In this document: in pieces, positions 9,134 through 17,023 of the stretch
How the letters are laid out: every line of letters starts with the position of its first letter
Position numbering within the stretch: the stretch's first letter is position 1
Assembly: GCF_000014185.1 (NCBI RefSeq)
Contig: NC_008148.1
Span: 930,001-994,000, forward strand
DNA length: 64,000 nucleotides
Origin: Rubrobacter xylanophilus DSM 9941
GTDB taxonomy: Bacteria > Actinomycetota > Rubrobacteria > Rubrobacterales > Rubrobacteraceae
Reading direction: 5' to 3'
Notes under the pieces: model-generated
Databases searched by the model: none
Told to the model about the DNA's origin: nothing
The model's input: only the letters and a program-made list of their open reading frames with translations
Program-made: the position numbers and the translations under genes

Positions 9134-9703
9134 ATGTTGGGCGGGCTGGAGGCGTATGATCTCTACAGGGGGCGGCTCGAGGAGCTCGTGCGGGAGGCCG
9201 AGGCGGGGCGGCTCGCGCGGGAGGCGCGCCGGGGAGGGGGGCCCTCGGGCGGAGGGCCCGTGCGCGTCCGCTGGGGGCTTGAGGAGGACTGCGAGCGGGT
9301 CGCCGGGCTCCTCGATCTCAACGGTGCGCCCCGGTGGATAGCCTTCGAGGAGCGTTTCATCCTTGCCGAGGAGGGGGGGACGCTCCTCGGGGCGCTCGTC
9401 TACCGGACGGAGCCCAAGCGGATGCGCCTGGGGCTGCTCCTGGTCGACCCGTGGGCCGGCGAGGAGCGGGTCGCCACCGCGCTCTACCGCGGCGCAACCG
9501 AGCTCGCGGCCGAGCTCGGGGTAAAGGAGATTCGGGCCCGCGGCGGGGGCCGCTACCTCGCGCGCTCCGGCTACCGCCCGTACCCCGGGGGCTGGAGGTG
9601 CCAGCCTCGCGCCGCCTCCCGGGCGCCGGAGGGCCGGCTGCGCGGGCTGCTCGCCCTGTGGGGCGTTCTCGCCCCGCCCTTCTTCGGCGCCTTCCGGCGT
9701 TAG
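9134..9703 (+). CDS. GNAT-like N-acetyltransferase, weak match
   Basis: A 189-residue protein. The middle resembles a GNAT fold: an N-terminal VRVRWGLEEDCERVAGLLDLN strand-helix, a central LLGALVYRTEPKRMRLGLLLVDPWAGEERVATALYRGATELAAELG region like motif A, and RARGGGRYLARSGYRPYP like motif B. No sharp acetyl-CoA Q/RxxGxG/A loop is visible. ATG start follows AGAGAGGG. It is divergent from the GntR gene and probably its target. Substrate unknown. Confidence 0.55.
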   Translation: MLGGLEAYDLYRGRLEELVREAEAGRLAREARRGGGPSGGGPVRVRWGLEEDCERVAGLLDLNGAPRWIAFEERFILAEEGGTLLGALVYRTEPKRMRLGLLLVDPWAGEERVATALYRGATELAAELGVKEIRARGGGRYLARSGYRPYPGGWRCQPRAASRAPEGRLRGLLALWGVLAPPFFGAFRR

Positions 9704-9751
9704 AGAGGGTCCCCCTCCACGGTGAAACCTCCCTCCCCCTTCGGGTGTTAT

Positions 9752-10327
9752 ATGGTTGTGAGAGGCGGAGAGCAGAGCGGGCGGTCGGAGGGACCCGGGC
9801 TCGCGGAGAGGATCGCCTGCGGGGATGCGCTCGCGGTCCGGGAGCTCGTGGAGCGCCACTACGCGGAGCTCTACCGCTACGCGTTCGCCGCGCTGCGCCA
9901 CCGGGCGGCCTCCGAGGACGCCGTCCACGACGCCCTCGTCCGCGCGCTGGAGGCCCTCGGGAGGTACCCCGAGGAGCGCATCAGGGGGATGTCCCTGCGG
10001 CCCTGGCTCTACAGGATCACCCTCAACACCGTGCGCAACCGGCTGCGGGCGCGCGGCAGGGAGGCCCGCCTCGAAGACCCGGGGGCTCTGGCCGAGCCGC
10101 GGGGAGACCCCGAGGGCGTGATGGACGCGCTGGCAGCCCTCCGGCTACTCCCCGAGCGGCAGCGGGTGGCCGTGAGCCTGCGCTACCTGCAGGATCTGCC
10201 GTACGCGGAGATCTCCGCCGCCACCGGCTGGCCCGAGGGGACCGTCAAGACCCTCGTGCGCCGCGGGCTCATCCGCCTGCGGGCGGCGATGGAGCAGGAG
10301 GAGAGGAGTAGAGGAGGAGAGCGATGA
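9752..10327 (+). CDS. ECF-type RNA polymerase sigma factor, coupled to alkylation repair gene
   Basis: Sigma-70 family factor with region 2 (VERHYAELYRYAFAALRHRAASEDAVHDALVRALEAL and the RPWLYRITLNTVRNRLR core) and region 4 (LPERQRVAVSLRYLQDLPYAEISAATGWPEGTVKTLVRRG). The ATG at 9752 is chosen; GTG 9722 is possible, and neither has a good Shine-Dalgarno. The 3' end overlaps the next gene by four bases (ATGA). No anti-sigma gene is adjacent, so activity may be set by the downstream Ada-like protein or by expression level. That link is inference. Confidence 0.85.
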   Translation: MVVRGGEQSGRSEGPGLAERIACGDALAVRELVERHYAELYRYAFAALRHRAASEDAVHDALVRALEALGRYPEERIRGMSLRPWLYRITLNTVRNRLRARGREARLEDPGALAEPRGDPEGVMDALAALRLLPERQRVAVSLRYLQDLPYAEISAATGWPEGTVKTLVRRGLIRLRAAMEQEERSRGGER

Positions 10328-11088
10328 CGGAGAAGGTCGCAGGCGTGCTGCGCGGGGCGGGGGAGAGCATCCCGCCCCCCGAAGACCTCGGGGCCCTCGT
10401 CGAGCGCGTGCTGGAGGAGGCGGCCGACGTGCTCTTCCGGGTGGGCTCCCCGCTCGGGCCCGTCTTCGTGGCGGCCGGGAGCCGCGGGGTGACCTGTGTG
10501 GGCCGGGCCGGCGGCGAGGAGGCGTTCGTCCGCCGCTACCGCGAGCGCTTCGGGCGGCTGCTCGTCCCGGCCGGGGAGCGGGAGCGGGGGTTCGCGGAGC
10601 GGCTGTCCGCGGCGCTCGCCGGGCGTCGGGTGGAGGTGCCGCTGGACCTGGAGCGGATGACCCCCTTCCAGCGGCGGGTCATGCGCGTCGTCCGGGGGAT
10701 CCCCCGCGGCGAGGTGCGCCCCTACGGCTGGGTCGCCCGCGAGGCGGGGAGCCCCGGCGCCTCCCGGGCCGTGGGCAACGTGATGGCCAGGAACCCCGTG
10801 CCGCTGCTGGTGCCCTGCCACCGGGTGGTCCGCGGCGACGGCACGCCCGGCGACTACGGCTTCTCCCCGCGGGAGAAGGTCCGGCTGCTGCGCGAGGAGG
10901 GGGTGCCGCTGGAGGAGCTCTCGGGCTCCCCCTACACCGCCACCCCTACGACCGGCGTCTTCTGCCACACCACCTGCCGCCACGCGCGCAGGATACGCCC
11001 CGAGAACCGCCTCCCCTTCCGCAGCCCCGCCGAGGCCCTGCAGGCCGGCTTCCGGCCCTGCCGGGCGTGCCGGCCCGCGGCGGTATGA
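10324..11088 (+). CDS. O6-alkylguanine-DNA alkyltransferase fused to C-terminal Ada zinc (phosphotriester) domain
   Basis: Suicidal repair of O6-methylguanine. Residues about 35-190 are an MGMT domain with acceptor Cys165 in the PCHRVV motif. Residues about 205-252 are an Ada_Zn domain: Cys214, Cys218, Cys246 and Cys249 match the spacing of the four zinc cysteines of E. coli Ada, whose first cysteine accepts methyl from phosphotriesters. The order is the reverse of Ada, where the Zn domain is N-terminal, and no AraC HTH is present. It overlaps the sigma factor upstream and the EamA gene downstream (ATGA each), so one operon is likely. Confidence 0.88.
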   Translation: MTEKVAGVLRGAGESIPPPEDLGALVERVLEEAADVLFRVGSPLGPVFVAAGSRGVTCVGRAGGEEAFVRRYRERFGRLLVPAGERERGFAERLSAALAGRRVEVPLDLERMTPFQRRVMRVVRGIPRGEVRPYGWVAREAGSPGASRAVGNVMARNPVPLLVPCHRVVRGDGTPGDYGFSPREKVRLLREEGVPLEELSGSPYTATPTTGVFCHTTCRHARRIRPENRLPFRSPAEALQAGFRPCRACRPAAV

Positions 11089-11978
11089 GGCCCGGGGATC
11101 TGGGGGCGCTCCTTCTGCTGGGGGCGCTGTGGGGCGGGTCGTTCGCCTTTATCCGGGTGGCGGCCCCGGCCCTGGGGCCCTTCGTGCTGATGGAGCTGCG
11201 CGTGCTTCTGGCCACCGCGGCGCTCGCCGCGGGCGCCCTTCTGGCGGCGAGCTGGAGGAGCGGCCTGCTGCGCCGGTGGCGGGGCTTCCTCGCCCTCGGC
11301 GCCCTGAACGCCGCGATCCCCTTCACCCTCATCGCCGCCTCCGAGCTGCGGCTGACCGCCTCGCTCGCGGCGATCCTCAACTCCACCACCCCGCTCTTCG
11401 GCGCCCTCGTCGCAGCGGTCTGGATGGGCGAGCGTCTCGGCCGCGGCGCTGTGGCGGGCCTGTTTTTGGGGGTGGCCGGGGTGGTCGCGCTGGTCGGGTG
11501 GAGCCCGCTTCCCGCGAGCGCCGCGGTGCTGCTGGCCGTGGTCGCCTCCCTCGCGGCCTCCCTGTTCTACGGCATCGGCAGCGTCTACGCCAAGCTGAAG
11601 TTCCCCGGCCTACCGGCCCCCGCCATGGCGATAGGCCAGCTGGGCGGGGCCTCGGCCGTGCTCCTGCTCCCGGCGGCGGCCACCGTCCCCTCCGCGCCCC
11701 CGGACCAGAGCGTCCTCCTCTCCGTCCTGGCCCTCGCCCTGCTCTCCACCGCCGCGGCCTACCTGCTCTACTTCCGCCTGCTCGCCAGCGTCGGCCCCAC
11801 CCGCACCCTCACCGTGACCTTCCTCGTGCCCGCCTTCGGGGTGCTCTTCGGCGCCCTCTTCCTGGACGAGCGCCTCGGGCCGGGAGCCCTCCTGGGCTTC
11901 GCCCTTATCCTCGCGAGCCTCCTCCTCGTCACCGGCCTGGTCCCGGCCCGCGCCAGAACAAAGCGCCCCCGCCCGTAG
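11085..11978 (+). CDS. EamA/DMT family transporter
   Basis: Inner-membrane drug/metabolite exporter of about ten transmembrane helices formed by two EamA repeats. The N-terminal LLLLGALWGGSFAFIRVAAP and the second-repeat LLSTAAAYLLYFRLLASVGPTRT are typical. The start is the ATG at 11085, overlapping the preceding stop; an upstream GTG in frame adds only a few residues. Substrate unknown. Length 297 residues. Confidence 0.88.
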   Translation: MRPGDLGALLLLGALWGGSFAFIRVAAPALGPFVLMELRVLLATAALAAGALLAASWRSGLLRRWRGFLALGALNAAIPFTLIAASELRLTASLAAILNSTTPLFGALVAAVWMGERLGRGAVAGLFLGVAGVVALVGWSPLPASAAVLLAVVASLAASLFYGIGSVYAKLKFPGLPAPAMAIGQLGGASAVLLLPAAATVPSAPPDQSVLLSVLALALLSTAAAYLLYFRLLASVGPTRTLTVTFLVPAFGVLFGALFLDERLGPGALLGFALILASLLLVTGLVPARARTKRPRP

Positions 11979-11994
11979 ACGCGGGACGCGCTTA

Positions 11995-12008
11995 CTGTAA
12001 AAATACAG
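11995..12008. promoter_or_regulatory. -10 region with CTGTA/TACAG inverted repeat ahead of amine oxidase
   Basis: Short AT-rich patch with CTGTA-AAAA-TACAG dyad symmetry. TAAAAA (11998-12003) within it lies 7 bases before the ATG of the oxidoreductase, so it can serve as the -10 box of a leaderless transcript. The dyad may be an operator. Confidence 0.4.
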
Positions 12009-12010
12009 GC

Positions 12011-13393
12011 ATGCAGGATTACTCGCGGGTGAGCTACTGGCTGGAGACGTCGGGGGACGACCTGCGGCCCCGTCCCGCGCTGGAGGGGGACTGCGAGGCG
12101 GACGTGGCGGTGCTCGGGGCGGGCTACACGGGGCTGTGGACGGCGTACTATCTGCTGCGGCGGGACCCCGGGCTCCGGGTGGTGCTGCTGGAGAGGGAGG
12201 TCTCGGGCTTTGGGGCCTCGGGCCGCAACGGGGCGTGGTGCTCCCCCTCCATGTCCGTGACGGCGCCGGAGCTCGCGCGGCGCTACGGCCGGGAGGCCGC
12301 GTCCCGGATGCTGCGGGCGGTGCGGGGCTCCATCGACGAGATAGAGCGGGTCGCCCGGGAGGAGGGGCTGGACATCGGGTTCCGCAGGGGCGGGGTGCTG
12401 CGGGTGGCGCGGGGCCGGCACGAGCTTCCCGCCGTCCGGGCCTCCTACGAGGGGCTTGCCGCGCTCGGGCTCGCCGGGGGCTGTGCGCTGCTCTCGCCCG
12501 GTGAGCTGGAGGAGCGGGTGCGGGTCGCGGGGGCGGAGGGCGCCTTCTTCGACCCTCAGGGCGCCGTGATCCACCCCGGGCGCCTCGTGCGGGGGCTCGC
12601 CCGGGCGGTGGAGCGGCGGGGGGGCGTCATCTACGAGCGGACCGCGGTCGAGGACTTCCGGCCCGGCAAGCGGCCGGCGCTCGTTACGGGGAGGGGCGAG
12701 GTGCGCGCCCGGGCCGTGGTGCTCGCCGGGGAGGCCTACCTCGCGCGGCTGCGCCGGACGCACCGGCAGGTGCTCCCCATCTACTCGCTCATCGTGCTCA
12801 CCGAGCCGCTCCCGCCGGAGCGGTGGGAGGAGATCGGCTGGGGGCGGCACGAGTGCCTCTCCTCCTGCCGGCTGTCGGTGGACTACCTCTCGCGCACGGA
12901 GGATGGCAGGATCCTCTTCGGCGGCCGGGGCGCTCCCTACCGCCTCGGCTCCTCCATCCGGGACGAGTACGACCGCGACGAGGCCACCCACGCCATGCTC
13001 CGCCGGAGCCTGGTGGAGTGGTTCCCGGCGCTGCGGGGGGTGCGCTTCACCCACGCCTGGGGCGGCCCCATCGGGGTCAAGCGCGACTGGATGCCGACCG
13101 CCGCCTACGACCCCGCCGGCGGGGTGGCGGCGGCCTACGGGTACGCGGGGCAGGGGGTGGCCGTGAGCAACCTGGCGGGGCGGGTCCTGGCCGCCCTCAT
13201 CGCCGGGGGCGACGACGAGGTGCTCGACCTCCCCATGGTCAACCACCGCTCGCGAGACTGGGAGCCCGAGCCGCTGCGGTGGCTCGCCGTCCGCTACATC
13301 CAGCACGCCCTCGCCCGGCTGGACGAGCGGGGCCGGCGGACCGGGCGTCCCCCCACCGGGAGGAGCCTCGCCGAGCGGCTCTCGCGGCACTGA
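12011..13393 (+). CDS. FAD-dependent amine/amino-acid oxidoreductase (PuuB/DadA-like)
   Basis: A 460-residue flavoprotein of the D-amino-acid oxidase fold. An N-terminal WLETSGD segment precedes the Rossmann loop VAVLGAGYTGLWTAYYL (about residues 38-54) and GFGASGRNGAWC, as in gamma-glutamylputrescine oxidase. GGRGAPYRLGS and the C-terminal GYAGQGVAVSNLAGR FAD-closing motif follow. The next gene is an aldehyde dehydrogenase, which would oxidise the aldehyde product; the pair suggests polyamine or other amine catabolism. The same frame is open upstream but overlaps EamA. Substrate is inferred only. Confidence 0.85.
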   Translation: MQDYSRVSYWLETSGDDLRPRPALEGDCEADVAVLGAGYTGLWTAYYLLRRDPGLRVVLLEREVSGFGASGRNGAWCSPSMSVTAPELARRYGREAASRMLRAVRGSIDEIERVAREEGLDIGFRRGGVLRVARGRHELPAVRASYEGLAALGLAGGCALLSPGELEERVRVAGAEGAFFDPQGAVIHPGRLVRGLARAVERRGGVIYERTAVEDFRPGKRPALVTGRGEVRARAVVLAGEAYLARLRRTHRQVLPIYSLIVLTEPLPPERWEEIGWGRHECLSSCRLSVDYLSRTEDGRILFGGRGAPYRLGSSIRDEYDRDEATHAMLRRSLVEWFPALRGVRFTHAWGGPIGVKRDWMPTAAYDPAGGVAAAYGYAGQGVAVSNLAGRVLAALIAGGDDEVLDLPMVNHRSRDWEPEPLRWLAVRYIQHALARLDERGRRTGRPPTGRSLAERLSRH

Positions 13394-13422
13394 CACGTCG
13401 GAAGGGAAAGGAGGAGGTCTTC

Positions 13423-14883
13423 TTGGCAGGGGTGCGGGTGCTCGAGAACTTTATCGGCGGCGAGTGGGTGGAGGCCCGCGGGGAGCGGGCGCGGGAGGTC
13501 GTCTCCCCCGTTACCGGGGAGAGGCTCGCGGAGGCCCCCGAGGCCTCCGCGGAGGAAATCTCCCGCGCCGCGCGGGCGGCCCGGGAGGCCCAGCCGCGGT
13601 GGGCGGCGCTCTCGGCCTGGGAGCGGGCTGAGGTCTGCCACGCCGTGGCCGACCTTCTGGAGGAGCGCAAGGAGGAGCTGGCGCGCCAGCTCTCGCTGGA
13701 GCAGGGCAAGCCCTACCGCTCCGAGGCCATCCCGGACATCGAGGAGACCGCGGAGAACTTCCGGGTCGCCGCGGAGGACGTAAAGCGCCTCGAGACCGCG
13801 GTAATCCCCTCGCAGGACGCGAACAAGCGGATCTTCACCTTCCGCGAGCCGAACGGGGTCTACGCCTGCATCACCCCCTGGAACTTCCCCACCGTCATCC
13901 CCTCCGAGCTCATCGCCCCGGCCATCGCCGCCGGGAACGCGGTGGTCGCCAAGCCCTCGGAGTGGACCCCGATCTCCATGGCGAACCTGGTGCAGACCAT
14001 GGCCGACGCCGGGCTGCCCGGGGGCGTGGTGAACCTGGTCTACGGGGCCGGGGAGGTCGGGGAGCGGCTCGTCACCGACCCGGCCGTCGACTGCGTGGCC
14101 TTCGTGGGCTCCCACCAGACCGCGGAGAGGATAGTCCGGTCCGCCGGCCTCAGGCGCACCCTCATAGAGGCCAGCGGCAACGGTCCGGTGATCGTCTGCG
14201 CCGACGCCGACCTGCGGCGGGCGGCGAAGGGGGCGGTCTTCGGCGGCTTCTACTGCTCCGGGCAGGTCTGCTGCGCCACCGAGCGGGTGCTGGTGGACCG
14301 CAGCGTGCACGAGGATTTCCTGCGGGCCGTGGTGGAGGAGGCCCGCTCCTGGAAGCTCGGCGATCCCTTCGAGGAGGACACCCTCGTGGGGCCGATGAAC
14401 AACGAGCCGACCGCCGCGAAGATGGACCGCCACCTGGAGGACGCCGTTGGGAAGGGGGCCAGCGTCGTGCTCGGCGGGGGGAGGGAGGAGGGCCGCCCCA
14501 CCAGCCTCTACTACCGGCCCACCGTGCTGGACAACGTGGGGACCGACACCCTCATCAACCGCGACGAGACCTTCGGGCCCATCGTTCCCCTGATCCCCGT
14601 CTCCGGCGACGAGGAGGCGCTGGCCGTGGCCAACGACTCGCACCTGGGGCTGCAGGCCGCGGTCTACACCTCCAGCCTCAGGCGCGCCTTCGCCTACCTG
14701 CGCAACCTGCGGGTGGGCAACGTCGTGATAAACGACTCCACCGACTACTGGGAGGCCCTGGAGCCCTTCGGCGGGGCGGCCGGCACCCGCACCGGGTGGG
14801 GGAGGGTCGGCGGCCGCTACAGCCTGCTGGAGATGACCGACCTTAAGACGGTGGTGCTGGACTTCGGCTCGCTGGAGGGCTAG
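13423..14883 (+). CDS. NAD(P)-dependent aldehyde dehydrogenase
   Basis: A 486-residue aldehyde dehydrogenase. Visible are TPWNFP (cofactor region), KPSEWTP, the general-base Glu in the IEASGNGP segment (where ELGG is usual), and the catalytic Cys in SGQVCC, followed by ETFGPIVPL. The TTG start at 13423 is chosen because GGAGGAGG lies about 6 bases before it; GTG 13432 is the alternative. It follows the amine oxidase by 29 bases. The substrate is probably an amino-aldehyde or semialdehyde; the variant ELGG motif makes exact subfamily uncertain. Confidence 0.88.
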   Translation: MAGVRVLENFIGGEWVEARGERAREVVSPVTGERLAEAPEASAEEISRAARAAREAQPRWAALSAWERAEVCHAVADLLEERKEELARQLSLEQGKPYRSEAIPDIEETAENFRVAAEDVKRLETAVIPSQDANKRIFTFREPNGVYACITPWNFPTVIPSELIAPAIAAGNAVVAKPSEWTPISMANLVQTMADAGLPGGVVNLVYGAGEVGERLVTDPAVDCVAFVGSHQTAERIVRSAGLRRTLIEASGNGPVIVCADADLRRAAKGAVFGGFYCSGQVCCATERVLVDRSVHEDFLRAVVEEARSWKLGDPFEEDTLVGPMNNEPTAAKMDRHLEDAVGKGASVVLGGGREEGRPTSLYYRPTVLDNVGTDTLINRDETFGPIVPLIPVSGDEEALAVANDSHLGLQAAVYTSSLRRAFAYLRNLRVGNVVINDSTDYWEALEPFGGAAGTRTGWGRVGGRYSLLEMTDLKTVVLDFGSLEG

Positions 14884-14920
14884 GCTCCCTTCCGCGACGG
14901 CGGCGTACGGCCCGGCCGGC

Positions 14921-15604
14921 TCAGCGCTCCCCGGCCACGGTCTCGGGGAGGAGCTTCTTCAGCGAGGGCACCACGGCGTCCGCCGCCCGCAGCGCCTCCT
15001 CCTCGGGGGGGAAGGCCCGGTTGGGGATGGAGATCACGCGCATCCCCGCTCTCTTGGCGGCGAGGATGCCGCTGGTGGAGTCCTCCACGGCGGCGCAGCG
15101 GCCCGGCTCCGCCCCGAGCCTGCGGGCGGCCTCCAGGTAGACGTCCGGGGCGGGCTTGCCCCGCCGCACCTCCTCCGAGGAGACGGTGGCCCGGAAGTGC
15201 CGGCCCAGCCCGGAGAGCTCCAGCACCCGGTCTATGACCGGCCGGTTGGAGGAGGAGGCCAGCCCGAGGGGCCAGCGCCCCGCGAGGCGCTCGACGGCCT
15301 CCCGCGCGCCGGGCAGCAGGGGGAGGCGCTCCTCGTAGAGCGCGAGCAGCCGCTCGACCACGGCCCGGGAGATCTCCTCGGGCGGCAGCGGCACCCCGAG
15401 CTCCTCGTGCATGTAGCGCGACCACTCCGGGGAGCTCATCCCCATCATGTCCCGCGTGGCCCGCTCGTGCCACCTGCCGCCGCTCTCCCCGGCGAGCTCC
15501 CGCCGCGCAGCGTCCCACAGCTGCTCGGAGTCCACCAGGACGCCGTCCAGGTCGAAGACGACGGCCTCTACCCCGCCGCGGCCCGCCGCTCGCTCCCGAT
15601 CCAC
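14921..15604 (-). CDS. HAD superfamily hydrolase, beta-phosphoglucomutase-like
   Basis: Cytosolic HAD subfamily IA phosphatase or mutase. Motif I is FDLDGVLVDSEQLW with the nucleophile Asp, motif II LASSSN, motif III Lys in RRGKPAPDVYL, and motif IV AAVEDSTSGI. A helical cap lies between motifs I and II. The start is placed at GTG 15604, overlapping the end of the HxlR gene by 37 bases; a GTA codon right before EAVVFDLDG rules out a closer start. Downstream of the HxlR regulator and probably cotranscribed. Substrate unknown. Confidence 0.82.
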   Translation of the reverse strand: MDRERAAGRGGVEAVVFDLDGVLVDSEQLWDAARRELAGESGGRWHERATRDMMGMSSPEWSRYMHEELGVPLPPEEISRAVVERLLALYEERLPLLPGAREAVERLAGRWPLGLASSSNRPVIDRVLELSGLGRHFRATVSSEEVRRGKPAPDVYLEAARRLGAEPGRCAAVEDSTSGILAAKRAGMRVISIPNRAFPPEEEALRAADAVVPSLKKLLPETVAGER

Positions 15605-15918
15605 TCGTTCGCCCACCGGGCCAGCGCCTCGACCACCTCGTTGAGCGCCCGGCCCTTCTCCGTGAGCCGGTACTCTATCCGCACGGGCTTCTCGGGGATC
15701 ACCACCCGCTCCACGATGCCCTCGGCCTCCAGCTCGCGCAGCCGCTCCGAGAGCATCCGGCCGGAGAGGTTGGGCACCGCATCCCTTATCTCCCCGAAGC
15801 GGGTCGCCCCCCGCAGCATCGCCCGCAGGATCGCCCCGCTCCACCGGCGGCCGATGATCTCCACCGCCCGCTGGTACCGCGGGCAGAAGGCCTCCGTGTA
15901 CTCCACTCCTCCGGACAT
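15568..15918 (-). CDS. HxlR family transcriptional regulator, probable thiol redox sensor
   Basis: A 116-residue winged-helix protein. The FCPRYQRAVEIIGRRWSGAILRAMLRGATRFGEIRDAVPNLSGRMLSERLRELEAEGIV pattern is typical of HxlR/YodB/HypR proteins. The conserved N-terminal Cys of the CP motif (residue 12) is the residue oxidised in redox-sensing members. It is divergent from doxX, with operator-like repeats in the shared region, so it likely represses doxX. The 3' end overlaps the HAD gene. Confidence 0.88.
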   Translation of the reverse strand: MSGGVEYTEAFCPRYQRAVEIIGRRWSGAILRAMLRGATRFGEIRDAVPNLSGRMLSERLRELEAEGIVERVVIPEKPVRIEYRLTEKGRALNEVVEALARWANEWIGSERRAAAG

Positions 15919-15943
15919 GACGCTATTCTAACACCTCCGGCCG

Positions 15944-15988
15944 TTGACATAATCTCATTACCATAGTATATCTGATTATCAATAGTAA
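15944..15988 (+). promoter_or_regulatory. doxX promoter with HxlR-type operator repeats
   Basis: TTGACA (15944-15949), 17-base spacer, TATATC (15967-15972). Two related elements overlap and follow the -10: TTACCATAGTA (15958-15968) and TTATCAATAGTAA (15976-15988). The first has TAC-N4-GTA dyad symmetry, resembling the TACT/AGTA operators bound by YodB-type HxlR regulators. AGGAGG at 16003-16008 is the doxX ribosome binding site. Confidence 0.65.
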
Positions 15989-16020
15989 CTCACAACCAGG
16001 ACAGGAGGTTGAGACGGAGC

Positions 16021-16428
16021 ATGGTAGATCTCGCGTTGCTGGTGTTACGTGTTGTGCTCGGCGTGATCTTCGTGGCCCACGGGGCCCAGAAGCTCTTCGG
16101 GAGCTTCGGGGGGCCGGGGCTCAAGGGGACGGCCGGCTTCTTCGGGCAGCTCGGGATAAGGCCGGCCTACCCGATGGCCGTCGCGGTCGGGGTCGTGGAG
16201 TTCTTCGGCGGCTTGCTGGCGGCGCTGGGCCTGCTCACGCCTGTTGCGGCGGTGGGGATCATCCTGGTCATGGTCGTGGCCATCCTCACCGTCCACCTGC
16301 GCAACGGCTTCTTCAACCAGAACGGGGGCTACGAGTTCAACCTGGCGCTCATCGGCATCGCGCTGGCGCTGCTGCTGGCCGGGGCAGGCTCCTACAGCCT
16401 CGACGCGGCGCTCGGCCTCTTCTGGTGA
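16021..16428 (+). CDS. DoxX family membrane protein
   Basis: A 135-residue membrane protein with four predicted helices and the family motif ARGAQKLFG-like HGAQKLFGSFGGPGL at the end of helix 1. DoxX proteins often accompany thiol/oxidative-stress regulators and may act in quinone or thiol redox balance. ATG 16021 is preferred over TTG 16009, which abuts the AGGAGG. Codon 9 is TTA, one of only three TTA codons I found in the window. Probably regulated by the divergent HxlR protein. Confidence 0.87.
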   Translation: MVDLALLVLRVVLGVIFVAHGAQKLFGSFGGPGLKGTAGFFGQLGIRPAYPMAVAVGVVEFFGGLLAALGLLTPVAAVGIILVMVVAILTVHLRNGFFNQNGGYEFNLALIGIALALLLAGAGSYSLDAALGLFW

Positions 16429-16439
16429 GTCCTTTTCGG

Positions 16440-16467
16440 GGAGGGGGCGCGGTTTCGCGCCCCCTCC
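16440..16467. terminator. Hairpin between convergent doxX and thioesterase genes
   Basis: Perfect 12-base-pair stem (16440-16451 with 16456-16467) and loop GTTT, lying 12 bases after the doxX stop and 4 bases before the end of the opposite-strand gene. Very GC-rich and suited to terminate both converging transcripts, although no long T run follows. Confidence 0.7.
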
Positions 16468-16470
16468 CTC

Positions 16471-16884
16471 CTACGTGCGGGGGTAGAGCAGGATCTGGGT
16501 GCACCGGAAGAGGGCTATCCTGCGGCCCGAGTCCGGGTCGGTCACCGTGGCGTCCCAGACCTGGGTGGTCTTGCCGCCGTGGACCATGACGGCGGTGCAC
16601 TCTATCTCGCCCTCCCGCTTGGTGCCCAGGAAGTTGGTCTTCAGCTCGGCCGTGGTGAACCCTTCCGCCCCCTGCGGCAGGCTGACGAAGCAGCCGTAGC
16701 CGCAGGCGGTGTCGGCGAGGGCGACCACCGTCGCGGCGTGCAGGTAGCCGTTGGGGGCCATGAGCTCCCGGCGCAGCCCCACCCGGGCCCTTATGCGTCC
16801 CGGCTCCGCCTCCACGAAGCGCAACCCCAGGAGCCCGGGGAGCGTGCCCTCGCCCCGGCGGTTCAGCTCTTCCAGAAGCGACAC
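16471..16884 (-). CDS. PaaI/YdiI-type hotdog thioesterase
   Basis: A 137-residue single hotdog domain. The APNGYLHAATVVALADTACGYGC segment is the hotdog helix region with the conserved Asn/Gly-x-x-His and catalytic acidic residue; ELKTNFLGTKREGEIECTA follows as the core strands. It is likely to hydrolyse an acyl- or aroyl-CoA in the cytosol. Substrate cannot be told. Transcribed toward the doxX terminator. Confidence 0.87.
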   Translation of the reverse strand: MSLLEELNRRGEGTLPGLLGLRFVEAEPGRIRARVGLRRELMAPNGYLHAATVVALADTACGYGCFVSLPQGAEGFTTAELKTNFLGTKREGEIECTAVMVHGGKTTQVWDATVTDPDSGRRIALFRCTQILLYPRT

Positions 16885-16989
16885 CTCTCATCACCTCCCG
16901 CGTGGGGGACACCTTCTCCTTGTGTGTGCCGTTTCGGCGAAGGGACATGTTAGGGCATGCGGCGTGCGCGGGAAGGTGAAGGCTTCCGC

Positions 16990-17017
16990 TTGGAAAGCCC
17001 CGCGGGCGGGGTAAAAT
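16990..17017 (+). promoter_or_regulatory. mfd promoter (leaderless)
   Basis: TTGGAA (16990-16995), 16-base spacer, TAAAAT (17012-17017). The GTG start of mfd begins 6 bases after the -10 box, where transcription itself should start, so the mRNA is predicted to be leaderless. Confidence 0.6.
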
Positions 17018-17023
17018 CCGCGG

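Noticed and set aside
13423-14883. Calling the aldehyde dehydrogenase gabD or puuC
   Set aside because: The ELGG-type motif is altered and neighbours do not settle the substrate, so only the family is given.
14884-14920. Terminator between aldehyde dehydrogenase and HAD gene
   Set aside because: GC-rich with only short imperfect complementarity and no T run; not convincing.
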